From the NCBI RefSeq assembly GCF_003431825.1, contig NZ_CP020083.1:1588501-1652500 (forward strand): a stretch of 64,000 nucleotides of DNA, read 5' to 3'. Both the position numbers and the translations under genes were made by a program. Position 1 is the stretch's first letter, and every line of letters starts with the position of its first letter. A model generated the notes under the pieces. The model made no database searches. It was not told where the DNA came from and saw nothing but the letters and a program-made list of their open reading frames with translations. This DNA comes from Blastomonas fulva (GTDB lineage: Bacteria; Pseudomonadota; Alphaproteobacteria; Sphingomonadales; Sphingomonadaceae). This document shows positions 35,960 to 44,104 of this stretch, piece after piece.

Positions 35960-36382
35960 ATGGCCATCAGACCCTTTCACCTCGCGTTTCCGGTCGACGA
36001 TCTGGCGGCCGCGCGTAGCTTCTATCGCGACGTTCTGGGTTGCGGCGAGGGGCGGTCTTCCGATCAGTGGATCGATTTCGACCTGTTCGGTCACCAGATC
36101 GTCGCGCATCTCGATCCTGCCGCCAGCAGGGCCGACGCGCACCACAATCCGGTCGACGGGCATGATGTGCCGGTGCCGCATTTCGGGGTAGTGCTGACCA
36201 TGCCCGACTGGCAGGCGCTGGCCGAGCGGTTGCGCGCTGCCGGCACGCGCTTCGTCATCGAGCCGCATATCCGCTTTGCCGGGCAGGTGGGCGAGCAGGC
36301 GACGATGTTCTTCCACGATCCAGCGGGCAATGCGCTGGAGTTCAAGGCCTTTGCCGACGACGCGATGCTGTTTGCGAGCTGA
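35960..36382 (+). CDS. VOC-family (glyoxalase/dioxygenase fold) protein
   Basis: A 140-residue protein with two beta-alpha-beta-beta-beta modules. It opens with [24 protein letters not shown], has [18 protein letters not shown] in the middle and ends [14 protein letters not shown], where the metal-ligand glutamate of the fold usually sits. An early histidine (in PFHLAF) is the other likely metal ligand. The substrate is unknown. It starts 15 bp after the IalB-family gene and could be read through from the secretion operon. Confidence 0.85.
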   Translation: MAIRPFHLAFPVDDLAAARSFYRDVLGCGEGRSSDQWIDFDLFGHQIVAHLDPAASRADAHHNPVDGHDVPVPHFGVVLTMPDWQALAERLRAAGTRFVIEPHIRFAGQVGEQATMFFHDPAGNALEFKAFADDAMLFAS

Positions 36383-36461
36383 GTCGGCGCTGCCTGCGAA
36401 CAATAGTCTCGAAATTCAACTATCTCACCCCGTCACCCCTGCGCAGGCGAGGGTCCCGCTA

Positions 36462-36531
36462 GTGCGCTAAGCTTTGCGCGAAAGCGGGATTCCCGCGTTC
36501 GCGGGAATGACCAAAGTGGTGCTTAGCGCAC
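36462..36531. repeat. composite palindromic repeat between convergent genes
   Basis: Outer arms GTGCGCTAAGC (36462-36472) and GCTTAGCGCAC (36521-36531) are exact 11-bp inverted copies. Inside lies a perfect 9-bp hairpin, ATTCCCGCG (36489-36497) against CGCGGGAAT (36500-36508). The right outer arm contains the stop codon of the convergent DUF885 gene, so the element forms the 3' end of that transcript. Confidence 0.7.
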
Positions 36532-37836
36532 CGCCAGATCGGCGGGCAGCGTCGGTTCGCTGATCACCCGCTCCATAGCCGCCCAGCGTGCCTTGGCGTC
36601 GGACCCGGCGGCCTCGACGAACTCCTGCACCATGTCCTGCCCCAGGCCATAATTGATCACATAGCTGCGATAGGCGTCGGTAAAACCGATCGACTGCTTG
36701 GCCCGCGCCTCGCTCATCAACTGATACTTCTGCGTCAACGCGATTGCCTGGGCGCGATCGATCTGGCCGTCGAGATACAGCTGCGCGATGGTGAAGCGCG
36801 CTCCGCGCAAACCCGTCAGCGCCGTTTGCAGCCGGGCGAGCCGCGCGGCATCGGTGGTCGCAAGACCCGCCAGCGGATAGAGCTCGCGCATCTCGAAGGC
36901 GAGCTTTTCATTGCCCGGGAAGGCGAGGTCTATGCCGTAATTGGCCGATCCCTCGGCGATCAGGCTTTGCGGGCTGTAGAGCGGATAGACGCTGTATTCC
37001 ATCCAGCCACGCGCGCGCATCAGCCGCTGTTCGAGCAGATAGTTGAGCGCGTGGTGTCCGGGATAGCCCTCGTGGCAGCCCAGATCGACCGCGCGGCTGA
37101 TGCGGATGGGCAGATCGGTGTTGATCTGGATCACGCTGGCAAGGTTACCCTGATAATAATTGTAGCCGCTCCACGGCTTGCCGGTGACGAACTCCATCCG
37201 GAAGCTCTCGCCTTTGGGTAGCGGGATGTGCGCGGCGGTGCGCGCGCGGCATTCGGCGATGGCGCGGTCGAACACGGGCTTGAGCCGGTCGGCGGGGATG
37301 ACGAAGCGCTCCTGAAACGCATCGACCCGCTCGGCGAGCGTGCCGGGGCCCGGGAGCAGCGTCTCGATCTCGGCCAGCACCGGATCATAGCTTTCCAGCG
37401 GGCGGATGTCGGGAGTGGCACCGAACAGCCCGAGCGATTCCTCGCGGAAGCTCAGCTTCTCGCCGCGCAGCATGCGCAGACGGGTGCGCGCGGCGTTAAG
37501 CTGCGCGCGCAGGAAGGTCGCGCGGCGCCGGACCAGAGGCTCGCGGGCGGAGACATCGACAGCGGCGAGGGTCTGATCCAGGCCATCGACCGCCTGCGCG
37601 AGCGCCGGCAGGGCACGCGGCGCGGCCTCGGCGGCGCGCTTCCATTCGGGAGGGCCATAATAGGCATCGATATAGCCGTCCTCATGCGTGCCGATTTCCA
37701 GCGACAGCATGACATATTGCCGGGCGATGGCATTGAGCGGATCGGCGGGTGCTGCGGTCTGCGGCGCGGGCTTGGGGGCGCAGGCAGCCACCAGCAGCAA
37801 CAGCGCCAACAGGCCGAAACGGTTGATCCTGATCAT
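36523..37836 (-). CDS. DUF885-family lipoprotein, putative metallopeptidase
   Basis: A 437-residue protein with a lipoprotein signal; the lipobox VAAC puts the acylated cysteine at residue 19, so it is probably membrane-anchored in the periplasm. The DUF885 hallmark HEGYPGHHALN is present. Its HExxxHH-like arrangement suggests zinc-dependent peptidase activity, which is established only for some relatives. Family members are usually nearer 550-600 residues, so this is a short version. AAAGGTGA upstream supports the ATG at 37836. It is divergent from the DUF389 gene. Confidence 0.83.
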   Translation of the reverse strand: MIRINRFGLLALLLLVAACAPKPAPQTAAPADPLNAIARQYVMLSLEIGTHEDGYIDAYYGPPEWKRAAEAAPRALPALAQAVDGLDQTLAAVDVSAREPLVRRRATFLRAQLNAARTRLRMLRGEKLSFREESLGLFGATPDIRPLESYDPVLAEIETLLPGPGTLAERVDAFQERFVIPADRLKPVFDRAIAECRARTAAHIPLPKGESFRMEFVTGKPWSGYNYYQGNLASVIQINTDLPIRISRAVDLGCHEGYPGHHALNYLLEQRLMRARGWMEYSVYPLYSPQSLIAEGSANYGIDLAFPGNEKLAFEMRELYPLAGLATTDAARLARLQTALTGLRGARFTIAQLYLDGQIDRAQAIALTQKYQLMSEARAKQSIGFTDAYRSYVINYGLGQDMVQEFVEAAGSDAKARWAAMERVISEPTLPADLAVR

Positions 37837-38012
37837 CTGCGCATGTCACCTTTCGTTGGTCTGCAGGGCCGTGATTCCGCTTGCGGCGCAGGCGGCCTAA
37901 GCCCGATCGCGCCCTTGCCGGGTCCGGCGGGTCTGGCACGGCTGCGGATATCCGTCTATCGCCAATGGCAAGGCCGGTCCACCCTTGGCCGAGACGCTTA
38001 TGGTGAGATGAC

Positions 38013-39557
38013 ATGACCGACCAACCCGCGCCCAGCGCTGAAACCCCGAGGGCCAGGCGTCTGTCGTCGACCATGGGCGAGTTGGCAACGCGAGTTGCAG
38101 GGCCGCTGGGCAGCTGGTGGCGTGGCACGGTGATCCCCTCGATCGAGCACCGCGCGGTGATCGCCAAGGTCGATGACGAATCCAGCCTGACCCCGCGTTA
38201 TGCGTTCATGATCCTGATGTCGGCGGGCATCGCGGTGCTGGGGCTGCTTCTGTCCTCGCCTGCGGTCGTCATCGGCGCGATGCTGATCTCGCCGCTGATG
38301 GGGCCGATCATCGGCCTGGGCTTCGGCATGGCGCTGGTAGATGGCAACGAGATCCGCCGGACCGCGATGACGCTGGCCGGCGGGGTGCTGCTGGCGGTGC
38401 TGTTCACCGCGCTGGTGGTGTTCTTCTCGCCGATCAAGGACATAACGCCCGAGATCGCGGCGCGCACCCGCCCCAACCTGTTCGATCTGCTGGTGGCGCT
38501 GTTCTCCGCGCTCGCCGGAGCCTATGCGATGATCCGCGGGCGCGAAGGCACCATCGTCGGAGTGGCGATCGCCACCGCCTTGATGCCGCCGCTGGCCACG
38601 GTCGGCTTCGGCCTGGCGACACTCAACGGGACCGTATTCTTCGGCGCGCTGCTGCTGTTCGTCACCAACCTGATGACCATCGCCATTGCTGCCGCGGTGA
38701 TGGCGCGGCTCTACGGCTTCGGCCCCAAGCTGACCAGCCGACAGAGCGGGGTGCAGGCGGCGATCATCACCGCAGCGTTCCTGGCGCTGGCGATCCCGCT
38801 GGGCTATTCGCTCAGCCAGATCGCATGGGAAGCGCGTGCGCAGCGCCAGGCACGCGATGTGCTGGCCGAGCAATTTCCCGGCCAGGCCAAGATCGACCAG
38901 CTCGATATCGATTTTTCGAGCGACCCGCTGATCGTCCGCGCAACGATCCTGACCCCGGAATATCGCACCAACGCTGCCCGGCTGGGCGAGGGCGCGCTGC
39001 AAAAGGCACTGGGGCGACCGGTCAAGCTCAGCCTTGACCAGTTCCGCGTCGGCACGGCGGCGGGCGATGCGGAAGCGGCGCAACTGGCATCGGCATCGGC
39101 GCGCGAAAAGGCCAGCAAGGAACGCGCGGCGGTGGCGATGGTCGGGCGCGAGATGGCGATCCTCGCGGGGGTTTCCCCCGATGCAGTGCTGGTCGACCGA
39201 GACAAGAGGCTGGCGCAGGTGCGTGCAACGCCTCTGCCGGGAGCAAGCCTTGCCACCTACCGCGCGCTGGAACAGCGCATGGCGCAGGCCGAGCCGCAAT
39301 GGCAGATGCAGCTGATCCCGCCGCCGCTGGCGTTGCCGTCGATCCGGTTCGAAGGTGACGAGCCCAGTTCCGCCGGCGCAACCGACCTTGCGCTGGCGAT
39401 CTGGGCGGCGCGGCGCACCGGACTGTCGGTGAACGTCGGCGGCGAGGGCGCAGCTGCCGATTATGTTTTGACGAAGTTGCGCGAAGCAGGCATTAAAGTA
39501 CAGAGCAACGGATCGCGCAATTCTGACGGATCCATTCCGGTGGATTGGGCGCTTTGA
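38013..39557 (+). CDS. DUF389 (TIGR00341-type) inner-membrane protein
   Basis: A 514-residue protein. After a soluble N-terminal stretch comes the DUF389 membrane domain at about residues 60-290, with the conserved SSPAVVIGAMLISPLMGPI and GIATALMPPLATVG-like segments (here GVAIATALMPPLATVGFG). The C-terminal 240 residues are soluble, Ala/Arg-rich and partly helical, and resemble no domain I recognise. The function of the family is unknown. The ATG at 38013 follows GGTGAGA. The next gene begins 33 bp later, so a shared transcript is likely. Confidence 0.88.
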   Translation: MTDQPAPSAETPRARRLSSTMGELATRVAGPLGSWWRGTVIPSIEHRAVIAKVDDESSLTPRYAFMILMSAGIAVLGLLLSSPAVVIGAMLISPLMGPIIGLGFGMALVDGNEIRRTAMTLAGGVLLAVLFTALVVFFSPIKDITPEIAARTRPNLFDLLVALFSALAGAYAMIRGREGTIVGVAIATALMPPLATVGFGLATLNGTVFFGALLLFVTNLMTIAIAAAVMARLYGFGPKLTSRQSGVQAAIITAAFLALAIPLGYSLSQIAWEARAQRQARDVLAEQFPGQAKIDQLDIDFSSDPLIVRATILTPEYRTNAARLGEGALQKALGRPVKLSLDQFRVGTAAGDAEAAQLASASAREKASKERAAVAMVGREMAILAGVSPDAVLVDRDKRLAQVRATPLPGASLATYRALEQRMAQAEPQWQMQLIPPPLALPSIRFEGDEPSSAGATDLALAIWAARRTGLSVNVGGEGAAADYVLTKLREAGIKVQSNGSRNSDGSIPVDWAL

Positions 39558-39590
39558 CAGGGTCGTGACCGGCCCGCCGGGGGGCACTGC

Positions 39591-41087
39591 TTGGGACCGA
39601 TCGAACAGGTATGGGGCGACGCACAGTGTTCGACGCTGGCCTGTCACCTTTTGGCCTGGACCGACTTGCTGGCAACCGAACTTCTTCTGTTCGCCGGGAT
39701 CTGGTTCTTCATCGGCGCGGTGGATGATCTTGCGCTCGACGGCGTCTGGCTGTGGCAGCGGCTTTTCGGCAGGCGTGATGGCCGGGATGCCCCGCTGACC
39801 TTCGAGAGCACGCCGCGCGATGCGGCGCCTGACCCGTCCCCCCGCCATGCGGTGTTCGTTCCCGCCTGGGATGAAGCCGATGTGATCGGCGACATGGTCG
39901 GCCACTGCCTGCATCGCTGGCGGCAGGAGAATTACCGCCTCTATATCGGCGTCTATGCCAATGATCCCGCCACCGGCTTTGCCGCCTTGCGCGGCGCGCG
40001 GGGGGATGGCCGGGTGCGCATCGTGCCGCTGGGGATCACCGGACCCAGCTCCAAGGCCGATTGCCTCAATCGCATCTGGCTTGCGATGCGCGCGGACGAG
40101 CGCGAGCAGGGCTTCGCCTTTGCCTCGGTGGTGCTGCACGATGCCGAGGATGTCGTCCATCCCGACGAGTTGCGGGTGTACGACCGGCTGCTGGGCGGTC
40201 ACGCCTTTGTCCAGCTTCCGGTCAATCCGCTGATCGATCCGGCAGCGCCGCTGGTCAGCGGTCATTATGCCGACGAGTTTACCGAAGCGCATGTCCGCGC
40301 GATGCCGGTGCGCAGCCGCCTGGGGGTCGCGATGCCGTGCGCGGGCGTGGGCTGCGGGTTTGCGCGCGACACGCTGCAGGCGCTGGCCGATGCATCGGCC
40401 GAGCAGGGACCGTTCGCCACCGACAGCCTGACCGAGGATTACGAGCTGGGCATCCGCATCCACGAGGCGGGCGGGCGCGGCGTGTTTGTCCGCGCGCGCG
40501 ACGACAAGGGTGAGCTGATCGCCACGCGGGCCTTCTTTCCCGGTGATCTGACCGCCTCGGTGCGGCAGAAGACGCGCTGGACGATCGGCATCGCGCTCAG
40601 CGGCTGGGATCGCACCGGCTGGAGCGGCGGGGTTGCGGACATCTGGATGCGCGCGCGCGACCGGCGATCGGTGCTGTCCGCGCTGGTGCTGGTGAGCGCG
40701 TATCTGGGGCTGCTGTGCTGGCTGATCGTCGGCGCAGGCGGAATTCTGGGCTGGTATGCCCCGCCACCGCTGGATCCGGCTTTTCGCCTGCTGCTGATCG
40801 TCAACGGGCTGGCGCTGGCGTGGCGGGTGCTGGTGCGGGCGCTGTGCACCGGATGGCAATATGGCGCGCGTCAGGCGCTGTGGTCAATTCCGCGCGCGCT
40901 GGTGGGCAATATCATCGCGGTGATGGCCGCACGCCGCGCGCTGCTGGCCTATGCTGCCAGCCTTGGCGGAACGCCGCTCCCCTGGGACAAGACGCGCCAC
41001 CACATTCCCGCGGCACCCGGGCCGTGCGAGATCCCCGGGCCGGTCTTGCGGCTGGTGGGCGATCGGCCAGAGGCTGGCAGTGAATAG
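39591..41087 (+). CDS. NfrB-like membrane glycosyltransferase (GT2 family)
   Basis: A 498-residue protein. An N-terminal membrane segment (LLATELLLFAGIWFFIGAV) is followed by a GT-A domain with FVPAWDEADVIGDMV, an acidic HDAEDVVHPDEL, TEDYELGIRIHEAGG, and RQKTRWTIG in the position of the QxxRW motif of processive transferases. At least two membrane spans follow near residues 360-420. It resembles the front half of NfrB, the inner-membrane partner of the phage N4 receptor system and a proposed exopolysaccharide synthase, but lacks the long C-terminal regulatory part. The start is TTG at 39591 after GGGG. Its end overlaps the next gene by 8 bp. Confidence 0.8.
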   Translation: MGPIEQVWGDAQCSTLACHLLAWTDLLATELLLFAGIWFFIGAVDDLALDGVWLWQRLFGRRDGRDAPLTFESTPRDAAPDPSPRHAVFVPAWDEADVIGDMVGHCLHRWRQENYRLYIGVYANDPATGFAALRGARGDGRVRIVPLGITGPSSKADCLNRIWLAMRADEREQGFAFASVVLHDAEDVVHPDELRVYDRLLGGHAFVQLPVNPLIDPAAPLVSGHYADEFTEAHVRAMPVRSRLGVAMPCAGVGCGFARDTLQALADASAEQGPFATDSLTEDYELGIRIHEAGGRGVFVRARDDKGELIATRAFFPGDLTASVRQKTRWTIGIALSGWDRTGWSGGVADIWMRARDRRSVLSALVLVSAYLGLLCWLIVGAGGILGWYAPPPLDPAFRLLLIVNGLALAWRVLVRALCTGWQYGARQALWSIPRALVGNIIAVMAARRALLAYAASLGGTPLPWDKTRHHIPAAPGPCEIPGPVLRLVGDRPEAGSE

Positions 41088-42249
41088 CGCCGGGCCGCAG
41101 CATCGGCCGCGGCGCGCGATGCGCGGCCAGCCGTTGCTGTTTCTGGGCACCGTCGTGCTGTTGTGGTGCGCGGCGCGGGTAATCCATCATCTGCCGGAAA
41201 ACCCTGCGCAGCGCGCCGCGCCGTCTGCGCTCGAATTCGCGAACTCGTGGCAACCTGCCGCTGTGCAGCAGACGCATGCGCAGCCGGTGTTGGCGGGCGC
41301 GCTGGCCATGATCGGCCTGCCTGGTCCTGCTCCCCGAACGATGGCGGGGCTGGGGGCGCTCGGACCCCCGCAGCTTCGGGGCAGAGATGCTGCTGCAAGC
41401 CTCGATTTCGATGTGGCGATGGCCCATCACCTGGCGTGGGTGGAAAGCCTGACCGCCTCTACCGGGCCCTCGGGTCGGCTGCGTTCGCCGTTGATCGACG
41501 CACCCTTGCTGATCGAGCCCGAGCGCGCCGCGCAGCCGCCCGCTGGAACGGGGGCGAGCGCTGTCGGCCTGTCGCGCGAGAAACGCTGGTCGGTCTATGG
41601 CTGGTCGCTGCTGCGGCAGGGCGGGAGCGATCGGACGCTGGCGCCGGGCGCGCAGTATGGCGGCAGCCAGGCGGGGCTGATCGTGCGCTATGCGCCGGGC
41701 CAGGGTCCCTTGGCACCGGTGCTGTATGCGCGCGCGGCGACCGCGCTGGAAAGCGGCGACGACCGCAGCCTGGCGCTTGGCATGATGACGCGGCCCTGGG
41801 GAGCGGTCCCGGTCGATCTGGCGCTGGAGCGGCGCTTCGGGCTTGGTCAGGGCCAGCGCGACAGGTTTGCCGCGATGTTGGTGGCGGGCGGGGGCGCCGC
41901 GCTCGAGCGCAGCAGCATCTGGCTGGATTCCTTTGCGCAGGCGGGCGTGGTCGGGTTGCAGGACCGTCAGGGCTTTTTCGACCTGCAGCTGCTCGCGACG
42001 CGGCAGGTGGCGGTGCAGGACCGGCACAGCCTGTCGCTGGGCGGCGGGCTGTGGGCGGGCGGGCAGCAGGAACTGGATGCCTCGGGCGACAAACGCTGGG
42101 TCCACCGCGTCGATCTGGGCCCGCGCGCCTCGCTCGCGCTGCCGGTGGGGGACAGCCAGATGACGTTCGCGCTGGACTGGCGCCAGCGGATCGATGGCAA
42201 TGCCCAGCCCACGTCGGGCGCGGCGCTTACCCTGTCCACCGGTTTTTAG
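41080..42249 (+). CDS. probable outer-membrane beta-barrel protein partnered with the glycosyltransferase
   Basis: A 389-residue protein starting at GTG 41080, 8 bp inside the preceding gene with AGAGG upstream; an ATG at 41119 is the alternative. A hydrophobic export signal (PLLFLGTVVLLWCAARVI) follows the basic N-terminus. From about residue 160 the sequence shows alternating strand patterns (WSVYGWSLLRQGG, AGLIVRYAPG, HSLSLGGGLWAGGQ) and ends TLSTGF with a terminal Phe, typical of barrel proteins. By position it may play the NfrA role, as export or receptor partner of the NfrB-like enzyme, but it lacks NfrA's large repeat region. The function is an inference. Confidence 0.6.
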   Translation: MNSAGPQHRPRRAMRGQPLLFLGTVVLLWCAARVIHHLPENPAQRAAPSALEFANSWQPAAVQQTHAQPVLAGALAMIGLPGPAPRTMAGLGALGPPQLRGRDAAASLDFDVAMAHHLAWVESLTASTGPSGRLRSPLIDAPLLIEPERAAQPPAGTGASAVGLSREKRWSVYGWSLLRQGGSDRTLAPGAQYGGSQAGLIVRYAPGQGPLAPVLYARAATALESGDDRSLALGMMTRPWGAVPVDLALERRFGLGQGQRDRFAAMLVAGGGAALERSSIWLDSFAQAGVVGLQDRQGFFDLQLLATRQVAVQDRHSLSLGGGLWAGGQQELDASGDKRWVHRVDLGPRASLALPVGDSQMTFALDWRQRIDGNAQPTSGAALTLSTGF

Positions 42250-42323
42250 CGGCGGAACGTACCAGCAAGGTCGCGTGCCCCCTTCTGCTGACAGCGTAAA
42301 GCGTCTAGCGTCGCGCGCATATC

Positions 42324-43241
42324 ATGGACGTCTATCTTCCCATTGCGAATCTGTCGGTCAACGCGCTCGTCATCATCGGGCTGGGCGGACTTGTGGGTAT
42401 CCTGTCGGGGATGTTCGGGGTGGGTGGCGGGTTTCTCACCACGCCCCTGCTGATCTTCTACGGCATCCCGCCGACGGTCGCTGCGGCTTCCGCTTCCACC
42501 CAGGTCACTGGATCGAGCGTGTCGGGGGTGATCGCCTATAGCCGCCGCAAGGGGGTGGATTATCAGATGGGCGGTGTGCTGGTGGTTGGCGGCATCATGG
42601 GTACATTTGCCGGTGCCGCGCTGTTCCGCGTGCTCCAGCAGCTGGGCCAGATCGATACCGTGATCAACATAGTCTATGTGCTGCTGCTGGGGTCGATCGG
42701 CGGGCTGATGGCGCGCGAGAGCCTGGCGAGCGTGCTGGCGATGCGGCGCGGCGAGCGGCTGCCGGCCAAGAAGCGGCGGCACCATCCGCTGGTTGCCAAT
42801 CTGCCGCTGCGCTGGCGGTTCTACCGCTCGGGCCTCTATATCTCTCCGCTTGCACCGCTGATCCTGGGCTTTGCCACCGGCATCCTGACCATCCTGCTGG
42901 GCGTCGGCGGCGGCTTCGTGATGGTGCCTGCGATGCTGTACCTGCTGGGCATGGGCGCACAGGTGGTGGTTGGCACCTCATTGTTCCAGATCCTGTTCGT
43001 CACGCTTGCATCCACCATGGTGCACAGCCTGACCACCAAGGCGGTGGACATCGTGCTGGCGGTGCTGCTGCTGATCGGCAGCGTGACCGGCGCGCAGATC
43101 GGCGCGCGGTTTGCACAGAAGTTGCCACCCGAATATCTGCGGCTGCTGCTCTCGGTGCTGGTGCTGCTGGTCGCGCTGCGGCTGGGGATTGGCCTCGGCT
43201 TTCGCCCGGCGGAAATCTATTCGGTCGAGCTGCTGCAATGA
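42324..43241 (+). CDS. TauE/SafE-family sulfite/anion exporter
   Basis: A 305-residue membrane protein with two homologous halves. The first has LGGLVGILSGMFGVGGGFLTTPLL and the second has ATGILTILLGVGGGFVMVPAML; the GVGGG motifs are the hallmark of TauE/SafE permeases. About eight spans are expected. A basic cytoplasmic loop (MRRGERLPAKKRRHH) separates the halves. Members export sulfite, sulfoacetate or other small anions. It overlaps the next gene by 4 bp (ATGA), and that partner (TIGR02186) is known to accompany this TauE type. Confidence 0.92.
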   Translation: MDVYLPIANLSVNALVIIGLGGLVGILSGMFGVGGGFLTTPLLIFYGIPPTVAAASASTQVTGSSVSGVIAYSRRKGVDYQMGGVLVVGGIMGTFAGAALFRVLQQLGQIDTVINIVYVLLLGSIGGLMARESLASVLAMRRGERLPAKKRRHHPLVANLPLRWRFYRSGLYISPLAPLILGFATGILTILLGVGGGFVMVPAMLYLLGMGAQVVVGTSLFQILFVTLASTMVHSLTTKAVDIVLAVLLLIGSVTGAQIGARFAQKLPPEYLRLLLSVLVLLVALRLGIGLGFRPAEIYSVELLQ

Positions 43242-43999
43242 GGCTGGCGCGGCTCCTGGCGGCGCTTCTGGGCGCATGGCTGCTGACTGCAGCGAGCGAG
43301 CCGGTGCTGGTGCCCGAAGTGTCGCAGCGCGACATCCAGATCAAATACGGGTTTACCGGTGCAGAGCTGCTGCTGTTCGGCGCGATCGTCTATCCCGGCG
43401 GCACCCCGCCATCGGGTGACAGCGATATCGTAGTGATCCTCAAGGGCCCGCCGCAATCGATCATCCTGCGCGAAAAGCAGCAGATTGCTGGCATCTGGAT
43501 CAACGCTGCCAGCACCGAGTTCCGCTCGGCCCCGGCCTATTACGCGCTCGCCTCTTCGCGCCCGATAGAGAAGATCGTCGATAAGCGCACCGCTGCGATC
43601 TACGAATTCGGCCTCGGCAATCTGCAACTCTCGCCCGCAGGGTCGATCGACCCCAAGGAGCAGCGGCGCTTCCTGTCCGGGCTGGTCGATCTCAACCGTC
43701 GCGAAGGGCTGTACAAGCAGCAGGAAGGCAGCGTCGAGATTCTGGAGGACGTGCTGTATCAGGCGCGGCTGTCGATCCCCGCCAGCGTGCCCACCGGAAT
43801 GTACACTGCTGAGACCTTCCTGGTGCGCGACGGTCAGGTGCTCGCTGCTGCGGTGCGCGAGATCGAGGTGCGCAAGTTCGGGTTCGAGCGGTTTGTCGCG
43901 ACAATGGCCGAATATCAGCCGTTCTTTTATGGCGTCAGCGCGGTTCTGGTCTCGCTGCTGCTCGGCTGGATCGGCGGCGTGGTGTTCCGCAAGATCTGA
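43238..43999 (+). CDS. TIGR02186-family membrane-anchored protein
   Basis: A 253-residue protein with an N-terminal signal sequence (LARLLAALLGAWLLTAAS), a periplasmic region beginning VPEVSQRDIQIKYGFTGAELLLFGAIVYPGG, and one C-terminal membrane span (FFYGVSAVLVSLLLGWIGGVVF). This arrangement matches the TIGR02186 family, whose genes regularly sit next to TauE/SafE exporters. It is translationally coupled to the exporter here. A periplasmic accessory or sensor role for transport is likely but unproved. Confidence 0.85.
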   Translation: MRLARLLAALLGAWLLTAASEPVLVPEVSQRDIQIKYGFTGAELLLFGAIVYPGGTPPSGDSDIVVILKGPPQSIILREKQQIAGIWINAASTEFRSAPAYYALASSRPIEKIVDKRTAAIYEFGLGNLQLSPAGSIDPKEQRRFLSGLVDLNRREGLYKQQEGSVEILEDVLYQARLSIPASVPTGMYTAETFLVRDGQVLAAAVREIEVRKFGFERFVATMAEYQPFFYGVSAVLVSLLLGWIGGVVFRKI

Positions 44000-44104
44000 G
44001 ACGGCCCTCGTGGCAAGCGCCAAACCCTTCGGCATAGAGGGAAAATTTACCCAACCGGGCTAGGAGCGAGCTGTACCTGCTTCAGAAAGGCACCGGACGG
44101 CGCG

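Noticed and set aside
36400..36470. Possible tRNA or small RNA in the gap after the VOC gene
   Set aside because: The structure is explained by the composite palindromic repeat; no cloverleaf or T-loop consensus is present.
37998..40859. A 953-codon minus-strand frame opposite the DUF389 and glycosyltransferase genes
   Set aside because: Composition (Gln/Arg/His-rich) is typical of an antisense shadow in GC-rich DNA, and the plus-strand genes have clear domain motifs.
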